Source: Clostridia bacterium (GTDB lineage: Bacteria; Bacillota_A; Clostridia; Christensenellales; Aristaeellaceae). From it: a stretch of 64,000 bases of DNA. The stretch spans positions 1 through 64,000 of the forward strand of contig JAGBBE010000188.1 in NCBI GenBank assembly GCA_017938645.1, in the 5' to 3' direction. Below, in pieces: positions 1 through 10,398 of the stretch (positions within the stretch are counted from its first letter, which is position 1; the number at the start of each line of letters is the position of its first letter). The notes beneath the pieces are model-generated. The model did not search any database, was not told the DNA's origin, and saw only the letters and a program-made list of their open reading frames with translations. Made by a program: the position numbers and the translations under genes.

Positions 1-1671
1 GGCGAGATCGAACTGCACCGTCCCTATGTGGATGAGATCCAGATCACCTGCCCCGAGTGCGGCAAGCCCATGACCCGCGTGACCGACGTGATCGACTGCT
101 GGTACGATTCCGGCTCCATGCCCTTCGCCCAGTGGCACTATCCCTTCGAGAACAAGGAGATCTTCGAAAAGCGCTTCCCCGCCAACTTCATCTCCGAAGC
201 CATCGACCAGACCCGCGGCTGGTTCTACACGCTGGAAGCCATCTCCACTCTCCTGTTTGAACGCGCACCCTTTGAGAACTGCATCGTGATGGGTCACGTG
301 CAGGACGCCGAGGGCCGCAAGATGTCCAAGCATATCGGCAACGTTGTCGATCCGTGGAGCGTTCTGAACAAGCAGGGTGCCGATGCAGTGCGCTGGTATT
401 TCTACACTGCAGGCGCTCCGTGGCTGCCCAGCCGCTTCAGCGACGAGGCCGTCAACGAGGGTCAGCGCAAGTTTATGGCCACTCTGCAGAACACCTATGC
501 TTTCTTTGTTCTGTACGCCAACATCGACAACTTCGATCCCAAGGATCATCCTGTGGAGAACGTGAAGTTCACCCTGATGGACAAGTGGATCCTCAGCCGC
601 CTCAACCAGCTCATCAAGACTGTGGACGAGGATCTGAGCAACTACCTGATTCCTGAACCCGCCCGCGCCATCACCGAGTTCGTGGACGAACTGAGCAACT
701 GGTATGTACGCCGCTGCCGTGAACGTTTCTGGGGCAAGGGCATGGATGACACCAAGGAAGCCGCCTTTGTAACCCTGTACACGGTGCTGACCACGCTTTC
801 CAAGGTCATCGCTCCCTTCGTTCCCTTCATGGCTGAGGATATCTACCAGAACCTCGTACGCAGCGTGGACGAGACCGCTCCCGAAAGCGTGCATCTGTGC
901 GACTTCCCCACCGCCGACGAGAGCCTGATCAACGAGGATCTCAACAAGCAGATGGCTGCTCTTGTTGAAGTCATCAGCCTTGGCCGTGCCTGCCGCGCCG
1001 CCGCCAACATCAAGGTTCGTCAGCCGGTGAAGACCCTGTACGTCAAGGGCCTGAGCTTTGACGAGCAGTTCAGCGAGCTGGCCGAGGACGAGCTCAATGT
1101 GAAGGAAGTTATCTTCACCGAGGACGCCCGTGCCTTTACCACCTACAACCTCAAGCCCCAGATGCGTACCCTCGGCCCGAAGTACGGCAAGCTTCTGGGC
1201 AAGATCGGCGCTGCTCTCAAGACCATGGACGGCAACGACGTGGTTGACACCTTCAACCGCGGCGAAAATGTTGTCTTCATGGTGGATGAGACGGAAGTGT
1301 CCCTCGCCAAGGATGACGTTCTTACCGAAGCCATCCAGAAGCCCGGCTTTGCCGCGCAGATCGACGGTGACGTAACTGTCGTGATCGACTGCAACCTCAC
1401 TTCTGAGCTGATCATCGAAGGTTATCAGCGCGAGGTCGTCTCCAAGCTGCAGAACATGCGCAAGGATGCTGATTTCGAAGTGAGCGACCGCATCGCCGTG
1501 ACCTACGAAGCCGACGACGAACTTGCCGCCGCCATCGAGGCCGGCCGCGATTTCATCATGACCAGCGTGCTTGCCACCTCCATGGAACGCGCCGCTGCGC
1601 CCGAAGGCGTGGAAGCCAAGAAGTGGGATATCAACGGCAAGAAGGCCATGATGAGTGTTTCCAGGGCATAA
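1..1671 (+). CDS. ileS: Isoleucyl-tRNA synthetase, C-terminal part (5' end outside window)
   Basis: Charges tRNA-Ile with isoleucine in the cytosol. The reading frame is open from base 1, so the gene begins upstream of the window; a GTG at 28 is internal. Visible are the end of the catalytic domain with a CPECGKPM cysteine pair and WYDSGSMP, the class I signature KMSKHIGNVVDPW (about nt 320-360), then the anticodon-binding domain and a C-terminal extension. The carboxyl end has no cysteine-rich zinc module, and the passage RWYFYTAGAPWLPSRF is typical of the type-2 (eukaryote-like) enzymes. That class is known for low mupirocin sensitivity; assigning it here is inference because the N-terminal half is missing. 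A hairpin follows the stop codon. Confidence 0.95.
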   Translation, partial: GEIELHRPYVDEIQITCPECGKPMTRVTDVIDCWYDSGSMPFAQWHYPFENKEIFEKRFPANFISEAIDQTRGWFYTLEAISTLLFERAPFENCIVMGHVQDAEGRKMSKHIGNVVDPWSVLNKQGADAVRWYFYTAGAPWLPSRFSDEAVNEGQRKFMATLQNTYAFFVLYANIDNFDPKDHPVENVKFTLMDKWILSRLNQLIKTVDEDLSNYLIPEPARAITEFVDELSNWYVRRCRERFWGKGMDDTKEAAFVTLYTVLTTLSKVIAPFVPFMAEDIYQNLVRSVDETAPESVHLCDFPTADESLINEDLNKQMAALVEVISLGRACRAAANIKVRQPVKTLYVKGLSFDEQFSELAEDELNVKEVIFTEDARAFTTYNLKPQMRTLGPKYGKLLGKIGAALKTMDGNDVVDTFNRGENVVFMVDETEVSLAKDDVLTEAIQKPGFAAQIDGDVTVVIDCNLTSELIIEGYQREVVSKLQNMRKDADFEVSDRIAVTYEADDELAAAIEAGRDFIMTSVLATSMERAAAPEGVEAKKWDINGKKAMMSVSRA

Positions 1672-1679
1672 TTGACTTG

Positions 1680-1716
1680 CATCCCTGAGGCAATCGTCTG
1701 CCTCAGGGATGTTCTT
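1680..1716 (+). terminator. Hairpin after ileS
   Basis: A perfect 13-bp inverted repeat (arms 1680-1692 and 1699-1711, six-base loop) begins 8 bases after the ileS stop. The T run after it is short and interrupted (TTCTTA), so termination may be partial and allow read-through into the membrane-protein gene at 1730. Confidence 0.7.
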
Positions 1717-1729
1717 AGAGGTTTGAAGT

Positions 1730-2917
1730 ATGAAAAAGAGTGCTTCTTCCCGTTTCAGGCAGAATGCGGTTCTGGCAGTATGCAGCCTTATCATTGCAGC
1801 ATTCTTTTATCCGCTGATGCTCCACATGATCCAGTTTCCCGCTTCTGACATCTATCTGCATACGGAATTTGCAGATCTGATTTCTCTGCGTACACCATCA
1901 ACCTGGTTTTATCCGATCGCACATCCCCTGTGGCATTTTGTCGTACGTTTCCTGAGACTGTTCGGAATGCCATTTAATCATGCCGGTGTGCTGTTTACCA
2001 CGTTGATTAAGATCGCTGAACTTCTGGCTGTTAACTGGTTTTATACCAGGCAGCTTTCGAAACGAATTGATGGCGTATGGATTTCCCTGCTTTCCTTTGT
2101 AACGGTGATGGTTTCCGCCATCTGCATTCCTTGGATCAATCCTCATGTTTATCTCAACGCAGGAACGCCAAACACCTGGCACAGTCCTACGCAGATATTG
2201 ATGATCTTCTGGATGCTGTTGATCGTGTTCTTTCTCTCCAGTTCCTATGACCGTCAGCTGAAGTTTCCCGGAAATGAATGTGATCTCACATGGAAGAAAG
2301 CAGCTGTTTTCTCCGTGTTCCTTGTCGCTTGCCTTCTGTCCAAGCCGTTGTTCATTCTCTGCTTCTTTCCCGGTGCGGCTATCTACTTCCTGATCCAGTG
2401 GATTCACAATCCCCGTTTCACGCGCTACTACATCCGTTTGCTTATCAGCCTGATTCCGACATTTATGTTTATCATCCTGCCCGCAAACACCTATTTTGGT
2501 GCAGAAACTGATTCCGGCATTCGATTCATTTTCAATCCTCAGCTGATTGCAGATACGGTTCAGGCTGCACTTCTGACCAATGCATTTCCGTTTGTAGTTT
2601 TGCTGATCAATCGGAAAAAGCAAACCAGCACCATCACGCCGATCACACTGTGGACATATGCCTGTGCCTGTCTGATCAACGCATTCTTGTGTGAAACCGG
2701 CTTCCGCGCAGACCACGGTAACTTCGGATGGGCCATGCTCGGTTCCTCGATGCTTCTGTGGGTGATCGCCATACCGCAGTATGTGGAAATGGTTCTGGAA
2801 AACCAAACCAAAAGCGGAAAATGGATCAACGCTGCCTGCGGAGTACTTCTGGCGTGGCATTTCTTCTCCGGCATATACTACATCTATTACCTGTTCACCA
2901 GCGGAAAGTGGTATTGA
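1730..2917 (+). CDS. Polytopic membrane protein, unknown family (paralogue A)
   Basis: I do not recognise this 395-residue protein. It is very hydrophobic with roughly ten predicted membrane segments, the first at about residues 13-35. After that segment comes an outside-facing stretch with SDIYLHTEFADLI, then HPLWH, and near residue 145 the motif NAGTPNTWHSPTQ. The next gene is a full-length paralogue with the same motifs at the same places. An acidic residue with a nearby histidine just after the first helix is seen in GT-C type membrane glycosyltransferases, so a lipid-linked sugar or cell-surface transferase is possible, but this is inference. The start ATG follows TTAGAGG. Base composition is more AT-rich than the flanking housekeeping genes. 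Confidence 0.85.
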   Translation: MKKSASSRFRQNAVLAVCSLIIAAFFYPLMLHMIQFPASDIYLHTEFADLISLRTPSTWFYPIAHPLWHFVVRFLRLFGMPFNHAGVLFTTLIKIAELLAVNWFYTRQLSKRIDGVWISLLSFVTVMVSAICIPWINPHVYLNAGTPNTWHSPTQILMIFWMLLIVFFLSSSYDRQLKFPGNECDLTWKKAAVFSVFLVACLLSKPLFILCFFPGAAIYFLIQWIHNPRFTRYYIRLLISLIPTFMFIILPANTYFGAETDSGIRFIFNPQLIADTVQAALLTNAFPFVVLLINRKKQTSTITPITLWTYACACLINAFLCETGFRADHGNFGWAMLGSSMLLWVIAIPQYVEMVLENQTKSGKWINAACGVLLAWHFFSGIYYIYYLFTSGKWY

Positions 2918-2958
2918 TCCTCCAAACAACACTGTAAAAACCATTCAGGAAAAAAGCT

Positions 2959-4149
2959 ATGAAAAACAACCGTCTTCTCTCCCATCTTTCCTACTACGGA
3001 GTCCTGCTCATCTGCTGCGCGCTTTTGGTGGGAGTCAGCTATCCTCTGATCTATGAACAGCTGTGGAATATGGAGACAGATTTCTATCAGCACGCCATGG
3101 ATGCAGATCTGATTCTGATCGATGATTTCGAAAACTGGTATCCCATTATCGGTCATCCGCTGTGGCATCTTTGCACGGTGCTTTTGTATGAACTCGATTT
3201 CGGTTCAGATCATGCGGGTGCAATCGTAACAGTGGTCATGAAGCTTGCTCAGATGCTGATCATCAGCTGGTTCTTTGATCGTGAGCTTCGGGATAAAATC
3301 AGCCGTATCTGGGCTCCGGTACTGGCTCTGATTACCGTGTTGGTTTCTGCAGTGTGCATTCCTTCCATCAATCCGCAGGTCTACGTCAATGCAGGATCTC
3401 CGAATGTATGGCATAGTCCCACGCAGACGATGGTGCTGTTCTGGATGGTTCTGAGCGTGTCCTTTCTCTCTTCTTCCTATGACCGCCAGCTCCAGATCGA
3501 AAATGGAAAGTGCGATTTCAATCTGCTGCGCATGCTTGGTTTCTCGGTGATGCTCATTCTGAGCACGCTGGCCAAGCCGGTATTTGTTCAGGCCTTCTTT
3601 CCGGGTGCAGCGGTGTTTTTCCTTTTCCAGTGGATCCGTCATCCCAAACACACGCGCTATTACATCCAGCTGCTTTGCAGTCTGATCCCTGTCATCGCCG
3701 TTATTCTCTTCCAGATGACCGCCTATTATGGAGAACAGTCTGAAACCGGTATGCTGTTCTTCATCAATATGGATCAGATTCTATACACGCTCCGTATGGC
3801 TCTTATGCTCTGCGCTTTCCCGATTTTTGTGATGATCTTCAATCGCAAAAATCGCAAGGGTACATTCCATGTATTGAGCATCTTCACCTTTGCAGCTGCC
3901 TGTCTGGAATGTGCATTCATCCGTGAAACCGGTTTGCGTTCCACTCATGGCAACTTTGATTGGGCTGTGATGGCGAACTCTCTGCTTATGTGGGTAAGCG
4001 CCATGCCGCAGTTTGTCGATCTGCTCCGTGAAAAGCGCAGTGCAAAATCCATTGTTGTCAATACAGCAGGTATTCTTCTGCTGGCCTGGCATCTGCTTTC
4101 TGGCGTTTATTATCTTTATCTGCTGTATACAGCAGGCATCTGGTTCTAA
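2959..4149 (+). CDS. Polytopic membrane protein, unknown family (paralogue B)
   Basis: This 396-residue protein is the tandem paralogue of the preceding gene, 41 bases downstream and presumably co-transcribed. The two align end to end without large gaps: TDFYQHAMDADLI, HPLWH, NAGSPNVWHSPTQ, the stretch SFLSSSYDRQLQ, then FFPGAA, ETG and HGNF all recur. About ten membrane segments are predicted and no soluble domain is present. Conservation lies in the loops next to membrane ends, as expected for an active site at the membrane face. The similarity suggests an old duplication, since divergence runs along the whole length. Function is unknown; a GT-C-like glycosyltransferase is one possibility. 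Confidence 0.85.
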   Translation: MKNNRLLSHLSYYGVLLICCALLVGVSYPLIYEQLWNMETDFYQHAMDADLILIDDFENWYPIIGHPLWHLCTVLLYELDFGSDHAGAIVTVVMKLAQMLIISWFFDRELRDKISRIWAPVLALITVLVSAVCIPSINPQVYVNAGSPNVWHSPTQTMVLFWMVLSVSFLSSSYDRQLQIENGKCDFNLLRMLGFSVMLILSTLAKPVFVQAFFPGAAVFFLFQWIRHPKHTRYYIQLLCSLIPVIAVILFQMTAYYGEQSETGMLFFINMDQILYTLRMALMLCAFPIFVMIFNRKNRKGTFHVLSIFTFAAACLECAFIRETGLRSTHGNFDWAVMANSLLMWVSAMPQFVDLLREKRSAKSIVVNTAGILLLAWHLLSGVYYLYLLYTAGIWF

Positions 4150-4172
4150 ATCTATACCCAAAGGAGAAAACT

Positions 4173-5037
4173 ATGTATCTTTGCGATCAATGGCGTGACT
4201 ACGAAGTGCTGGATACCGGCGACGGCGAAAAGCTAGAGCGCTGGGGCGACATCATCCTGCGCCGTCCCGACCCGCAGGTCATCTGGCCCAAGGCCAATCC
4301 CGAACTGTGGAAGAAGGCGCAGGCAACCTATGAGCGCAGCGAGAGCGGCGGCGGCCACTGGGAGTTCCGTCAGAAGCTGCCCGAGCGCTGGACCATTACG
4401 CTTGGCGGACTGAAGTTCTACGTCAAGCCCACCGGCTTCAAGCACACGGGGCTGTTCCCTGAGCAGGCCGCAAACTGGGCTTTCATGCAGGAACGCATCC
4501 GTTCGGCTGGTGCATGGAGCCATCCTCCCCGCATTCTGAATCTGTTTGCCTACACCGGCGGCGCAACCATGGCCTGCGCGGCCGCGGGCGCCCATGTCAC
4601 CCACGTGGACGCTGCCAAGGGTATGGTGCTGTGGGCCAAAGAAAACCGCGAGCTGACCGGTTTGCCCGAGGATACGACCCGCTTTATCATTGAAGACGCC
4701 AAGGCTTTTGTACGCCGCGAAATCCGCCGCGGCAACAAGTATGACGGCATCCTGATGGATCCTCCCAGCTATGGCCGCGGACCCAACGGCGAAGTGTGGA
4801 AGCTCGAAAACGAGCTGTATCCGCTGGTAGAGCTGTGCTCTGAAGTGCTGAGCGACACTCCCCTGTTCTTCCTCATCAACGGCTATACCACGGGCTTCTG
4901 CGCAAGCGTTCTGCGCAACATCGCCGAGCGCTGCCTGTGCCCCAAGTTCGGCGGCAAGGCTGAGGCGGACGAGCTGTGTCTGAAGGTGACTTCCGGCGGC
5001 GTTCTGCCCTGCGGAACCACGGCAAGGTGGCTGCCTG

Positions 5038-5045
<8 letters not shown>
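4173..5045 (+). CDS. Class I SAM-dependent RNA methyltransferase (RlmI/RlmK-like)
   Basis: Likely a base methyltransferase acting on ribosomal RNA. The 290-residue protein holds a Rossmann methyltransferase domain: LNLFAYTGGATMACAAAG binds S-adenosylmethionine, VDAAKGMV follows on strand 2, and ILMDPPSYGRG is the DPPSY-type catalytic motif common in RlmI/RlmK-related enzymes. No N-terminal PUA domain is visible, so the protein is shorter than RlmI. The start ATG is preceded by AAAGGAG. Its last 8 bases overlap the start of the pseudouridine synthase gene, so the two RNA-modification genes are translationally coupled. The exact target base cannot be read from the sequence. Confidence 0.85.
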
Positions 5046-6875
<1,830 letters not shown>

Positions 6876-6886
6876 GGTGATCTGCG

Positions 6887-7273
6887 ATGTTTGACCGTAT
6901 TGAAGTAGCTGCCGGTGTGGTCAAAGATGACGAAGGCCGCATCCTGATCTGCCGCCGCAAGGGCGAACTGGAAGGACTGTGGGAATTTCCCGGCGGAAAG
7001 CGAGAAAAAGGCGAAACCTTTCAGCAGTGTCTGGAACGCGAATTGATGGAAGAGCTGGAGCTGCCTGTGGAAGCTGGTGACACACTGGGTTCCGTACTTC
7101 GCCGTGACGGTGACCGTACAATCTGGCTGGTATTTGTAAGCGCCAAGCTGAAAGGCGACGCTTCGATGATCCTGCACGATCACGGAAAAGCAGCATGGGT
7201 TCTGCCTGAGGACATGAATCAGTACGAATTCTGTCCGGCGGACAAAGCCTTCCTTGACCGCAATCCTTTCTGA
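6887..7273 (+). CDS. Nudix hydrolase, MutT-like
   Basis: A 128-residue Nudix pyrophosphohydrolase, plausibly an 8-oxo-dGTP diphosphatase that cleans the nucleotide pool. The Nudix box GGKREKGETFQQCLERELMEE is complete, with the RExxEE metal-binding core, and the preceding LEGLWEFPGGK is typical of MutT proteins. It starts 11 bases after tgt behind AGGTGATC and is probably the last gene of that operon, ahead of the terminator at 7365. Other Nudix substrates cannot be excluded. Confidence 0.9.
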   Translation: MFDRIEVAAGVVKDDEGRILICRRKGELEGLWEFPGGKREKGETFQQCLERELMEELELPVEAGDTLGSVLRRDGDRTIWLVFVSAKLKGDASMILHDHGKAAWVLPEDMNQYEFCPADKAFLDRNPF

Positions 7274-7364
7274 GGGAAAATCCACTCGCACCAATAGTCA
7301 GAATGTATTGAGAAGGATTTGCCCTTTACAGGATATCACGGCAAAGAGCCTGAATACATCCCAG

Positions 7365-7402
7365 AACAGCAAGCCAGATTGATCAGGGCTTGCTGTTTTT
7401 TA
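7365..7402 (+). terminator. Rho-independent terminator
   Basis: An 11-bp perfect stem (7365-7375 and 7387-7397) with an 11-base loop is followed directly by a run of six T. It closes the methyltransferase-rluA-tgt-nudix operon, about 90 bases after the Nudix stop. Confidence 0.9.
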
Positions 7403-7458
7403 TACCGATCTGGTAGAATGAAGCAGTAAACTTGAATTTTACGAGGGAGTGTGATTGT

Positions 7459-7872
7459 ATGAAAAAGAAATTAGCTATTATTTTGGCCATTGCAGTAATT
7501 GTCATCGTTGCTGTAGCAGCGATTGTCTTTAATCAGCCATATAAGCCAACAACATTTGAAGTTAATGGTGAAAACTACTCAGCAATGTGTGATGATGGTG
7601 GTTCACTAATATTAGATTTGAATAATGATAACAATAGCAAAGCATGGTCAATTACGCAGACTCCTGAGTGCTATGCAAGCGATTATAATGTTGAAACCGA
7701 AACTATTTCAGAATACCATATAATTGCTTTATCGGAGGGTGAAGGGGTAATGAAATTCCAATGTGTGAATGAGGATGGCACAACAGAAAATTATGAACTA
7801 ACTCTTTCTATTTCCCGACACAAGAAAACCCATCTTCAAATTGATTTTGTTTCCTTTGAAAAAACAGTTTGA
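7459..7872 (+). CDS. Small membrane-anchored extracytoplasmic protein
   Basis: A 137-residue protein of unrecognised family. The start chosen, MKKKLAII, lies 9 bases after GAGGGAG; an in-frame ATG upstream at 7432 has no such site. Residues 4-27 form one hydrophobic segment without a clear cleavage site or lipobox, so it is probably an N-terminally anchored, outward-facing domain. The remainder is beta-rich; a tryptophan in KAWSI and a later GEGVMKFQCVNEDG loosely recall chagasin-like (I42) protease inhibitors, which is only a guess. It is clearly AT-richer than its neighbours. A weak promoter (TTGCTG, 18 bases, TAGAAT at 7414-7419) overlaps the terminator just upstream. Confidence 0.7.
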   Translation: MKKKLAIILAIAVIVIVAVAAIVFNQPYKPTTFEVNGENYSAMCDDGGSLILDLNNDNNSKAWSITQTPECYASDYNVETETISEYHIIALSEGEGVMKFQCVNEDGTTENYELTLSISRHKKTHLQIDFVSFEKTV

Positions 7873-7980
7873 CAAATTCCAATTTTCCGGGCACTACAAG
7901 AACCGCTTGCAAATCAGTTTTTGCAGCATCTCGAAACACAATTTGGTTTATACAAGAACCATCGTACATCTGGATAGACA

Positions 7981-8019
7981 CAAACAAGCATCCGACATTT
8001 TTCGCCGGATGCTTGTTTG
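7981..8019. repeat. Long hairpin in the 7.87-8.08 kb gap
   Basis: A perfect 14-bp inverted repeat (7981-7994 and 8006-8019, 11-base loop) sits between two convergent genes. No T run follows either arm on either strand, although the loop itself contains five T. It may act as a bidirectional transcription barrier. The rest of this gap holds nothing else I can identify. Confidence 0.6.
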
Positions 8020-8084
8020 GATCTTACCACAGGACTAAACGACCCTTAAAATGTTTCTTCTCATTTACAAAAGCGTTTTGATGC

Positions 8085-8855
8085 TCAGAATCTGAGGCTC
8101 AGGCAGCTCAGGCCGCCGTCAATCTTGCGGAATTCAGAGGTATCCACCAGCAGAACCGGATAGCCGAGGCTTTCCACAGCAGCCTTCACAGCCGGGAAAC
8201 CTTCGGGAACGATCACAGTACCATTGACCCAGATGCAGTTGGCCGCATAGGCTTCATCCTCAGGAATGACGGTCTTGTTGTACAGAGCGAAGCATTCCTT
8301 TTCAATGAACTCACCGGAAACCAGCATGTTGTTGTTCTCGAGATAGTTTACGCCGGTCTTGAGATGCAGCACCTTTTCCAGAGAGACCGCTTCGCACTTG
8401 AAGCCGTAGCTTTCCAGAATGGCTTTGAACTGAGCAATGCCTTCCTCATTGGTGCGGGCAGAAGCGCCTACATAAAAGGTATCGCCTACCATCATCACGT
8501 CGCCGCCCTCCAGCGTGCCGGGATTCTTGATGAAATGAATGTTCTCCTCGGCGAAGAAATTCTTCAGCACCGGAACGATGGCCGCGGTTTCGCCGTTGCG
8601 CGTGGCAGCGCCAGGATTGGTAACGATGGCGCACTTACGGGTGAGCACCGCCACGTCCTCCACAAAGCAGGAGTCCGGATAGTCGTTGTCAGCAGGCAGA
8701 ACGGTCACGTTCACGCCGCACTTCTTGAGGGCTTCAATATAGCTGGCATGCTGTTCCAGCGCCTTCTCATAAATGGGCTTGCCAAGCTCCGGAGCGGAGG
8801 TGATGCCGTCGCACACGGAGGGACAGGGAGTCTTGACGATAACATTCTTGAACAT
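8085..8855 (-). CDS. Dimethylarginine dimethylaminohydrolase (DDAH)-type amidinotransferase-fold enzyme
   Basis: Predicted to hydrolyse N-omega-methylated arginines to citrulline plus a methylamine. The 256-residue length fits DDAH, not the ~410-residue arginine deiminases. Superfamily residues are visible: DSCFVEDVAV (substrate-binding acid), GTLEGGDVM, SARTNEEG, the catalytic histidine in LHLKTGVNYL, and the nucleophilic cysteine near the carboxyl end in GGLSCLSLRF. It is the last gene of a leftward operon with a polar-amino-acid ABC transporter, 23 bases behind the ATPase gene. The context suggests that the transporter supplies its substrate. Whether the natural substrate is dimethylarginine, monomethylarginine or another guanidino compound is inference. 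Confidence 0.88.
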   Translation of the reverse strand: MFKNVIVKTPCPSVCDGITSAPELGKPIYEKALEQHASYIEALKKCGVNVTVLPADNDYPDSCFVEDVAVLTRKCAIVTNPGAATRNGETAAIVPVLKNFFAEENIHFIKNPGTLEGGDVMMVGDTFYVGASARTNEEGIAQFKAILESYGFKCEAVSLEKVLHLKTGVNYLENNNMLVSGEFIEKECFALYNKTVIPEDEAYAANCIWVNGTVIVPEGFPAVKAAVESLGYPVLLVDTSEFRKIDGGLSCLSLRF

Positions 8856-8878
8856 TTCGGGTACTTCCTCTCAATCGC

Positions 8879-9601
8879 TTATAGTACTTTGGACAGGAAT
8901 TCCTTCAGACGCGGATGCTGCGGATTTCCGAAGAACTCCTGAGGCGTGTTCTGTTCCTTGATTTCGCCTTCATCCATGAACAAAATGCGGGTGCCGACTT
9001 CACGGGCAAAGCCCATCTCATGAGTGACGATGACCATGGTCATGCCGCTGTCCGCCAGCTGACGGATGAGTTCCAGCACCTCGCCGACCATTTCAGGATC
9101 CAGCGCGGAAGTAGGCTCGTCAAACAGCATCACCTTGGGCTCCATAGCCAGCGCGCGCACGATGGCAACGCGCTGCTTCTGACCGCCGGAAAGCATGGCC
9201 GGATAGGTATTGGCCTTGTCCGCAAGACCGATGCGCTCCAGAAGCGCCATGGCCTTCTTGTTGGCTTCCTCCTTGGTTTGCATCTTGTGATACACAGGCG
9301 CAAGGGTGATGTTTTCCAGAATGGTCTTATGCGGGAAGAGATTAAAATGCTGGAACACCATGCCCATCTGGCAGCGGGTTTTGTCCAGATTGGTGTCGGG
9401 GTGAGTCAGGTCGATGCCCTGAAAAATCACCGTGCCCTGATCCGGCTCCTCCAGCAGATTCAGGCAGCGCAATAGCGTGCTTTTGCCGGAACCGGACGCA
9501 CCGATGAGCACCACGCGCTCGCCTTCCTGAATGGTTTCGTTGATGCCGCGCAGCACTTCGAGCTTGCCGAAGCTTTTATGCAGATTCTTAATGTCGATCA
9601 C
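8879..9601 (-). CDS. Polar amino acid ABC transporter, ATP-binding protein
   Basis: ATPase of a GlnQ/ArtP-type importer, 240 residues. Walker A is GASGSGKST, the signature is LSGGQKQRV, Walker B is [12 protein letters not shown], and the switch histidine is in [10 protein letters not shown]. The reading frame extends upstream, but the family start corresponds to GTG at 9601, preceded by GAGAGGAGG; the upstream frame is only the antisense-like overlap with the permease gene. Start and permease stop overlap by 14 bases. It works with the permease (9588-10319) and binding protein (10399-11217). Confidence 0.95.
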   Translation of the reverse strand: MIDIKNLHKSFGKLEVLRGINETIQEGERVVLIGASGSGKSTLLRCLNLLEEPDQGTVIFQGIDLTHPDTNLDKTRCQMGMVFQHFNLFPHKTILENITLAPVYHKMQTKEEANKKAMALLERIGLADKANTYPAMLSGGQKQRVAIVRALAMEPKVMLFDEPTSALDPEMVGEVLELIRQLADSGMTMVIVTHEMGFAREVGTRILFMDEGEIKEQNTPQEFFGNPQHPRLKEFLSKVL

Positions 9602-10319
9602 TCTGACGCAGCCTCCTCTCCATGCGGGATACCGCCGCGGACAGTCCCGCGACCAGCAGATAATAGACAACAGCGACCGATACCAGCGGGAAATACGGCG
9701 ACAGCGTACGGCTGCGCACCAAATCGCTGGCACGGGTGAGGTCGACCACGGAGATCAGGCCGACGATGGAGGTTTCCTTGAGCACGGCAATGCCTTCGTT
9801 GCAAAGTGCGGGAAGGATGTTCTTGACCGCTTGCGGCAGGATGATCAGACGCATGGCGGCAATCTGGCTCAGGCCCACGGAGCGTCCTGCTTCCATCTGA
9901 CCAATATCCACAGAGTTGATGCCGCCACGGATAACCTCGCTGACGTATGCGCCGGAGTTCACGCCGAAGGCAACGCAGCAGACCACGATTTTATTGGGGA
10001 ATCCCGCCATGATGATGAACGCCATAATCGTCAGCTGAATGGCCAGAGGCGTTCCGCGCATAATGGATACATAGGCGGCAAGCACCTTGTCCAGCACAAA
10101 AATGACGAAGCTGCCAAAGGTCTTTTTCTTCTTTTTCTTTTCGCTTTCCGCAAGGTAATGCACCACGGAAACCACCACGCCGATGGCAATGCCGATCAGC
10201 GCGGCAACAACGGTGATCATCAGAGTGTTTTTGAAACCGGTCCAGAAAACCATCCAGCGGTTATCCCTGATGAACGTCCGGTTGAACTCCATCACAAGAT
10301 TCTGCCAAAACTGCTCCAT
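9588..10319 (-). CDS. Polar amino acid ABC transporter, permease
   Basis: Membrane subunit of the HisM/GlnP family, 243 residues. Four to five hydrophobic segments are visible, with a highly charged lysine stretch ([11 protein letters not shown], about residues 60-70) between the first two. The ATPase-contacting EAA loop reads [24 protein letters not shown]. Only one permease gene is present, so a homodimer is expected. The gene follows the binding-protein gene after about 80 bases and overlaps the ATPase gene. Substrate specificity is set by the binding protein; linkage to DDAH points to arginine-like compounds. Confidence 0.94.
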   Translation of the reverse strand: MEQFWQNLVMEFNRTFIRDNRWMVFWTGFKNTLMITVVAALIGIAIGVVVSVVHYLAESEKKKKKKTFGSFVIFVLDKVLAAYVSIMRGTPLAIQLTIMAFIIMAGFPNKIVVCCVAFGVNSGAYVSEVIRGGINSVDIGQMEAGRSVGLSQIAAMRLIILPQAVKNILPALCNEGIAVLKETSIVGLISVVDLTRASDLVRSRTLSPYFPLVSVAVVYYLLVAGLSAAVSRMERRLRQSDRH

Positions 10320-10398
10320 AAGTACTCCTTATTCTAACGCCGAGCGCGGCAAAGGAAATGCCTTTGCCGCGTACGGTTGATTCAGTTGCATTTAAGCC

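Noticed and set aside
7841..8081. Two short plus-strand frames after the anchored small protein
   Set aside because: They lack ribosome sites, cross a strong hairpin, and have no recognisable motif.
8879..9733. Longer start for the amino-acid ABC ATPase
   Set aside because: The extra 44 residues have no similarity to the family and overlap the permease; GTG 9601 follows GAGAGGAGG.
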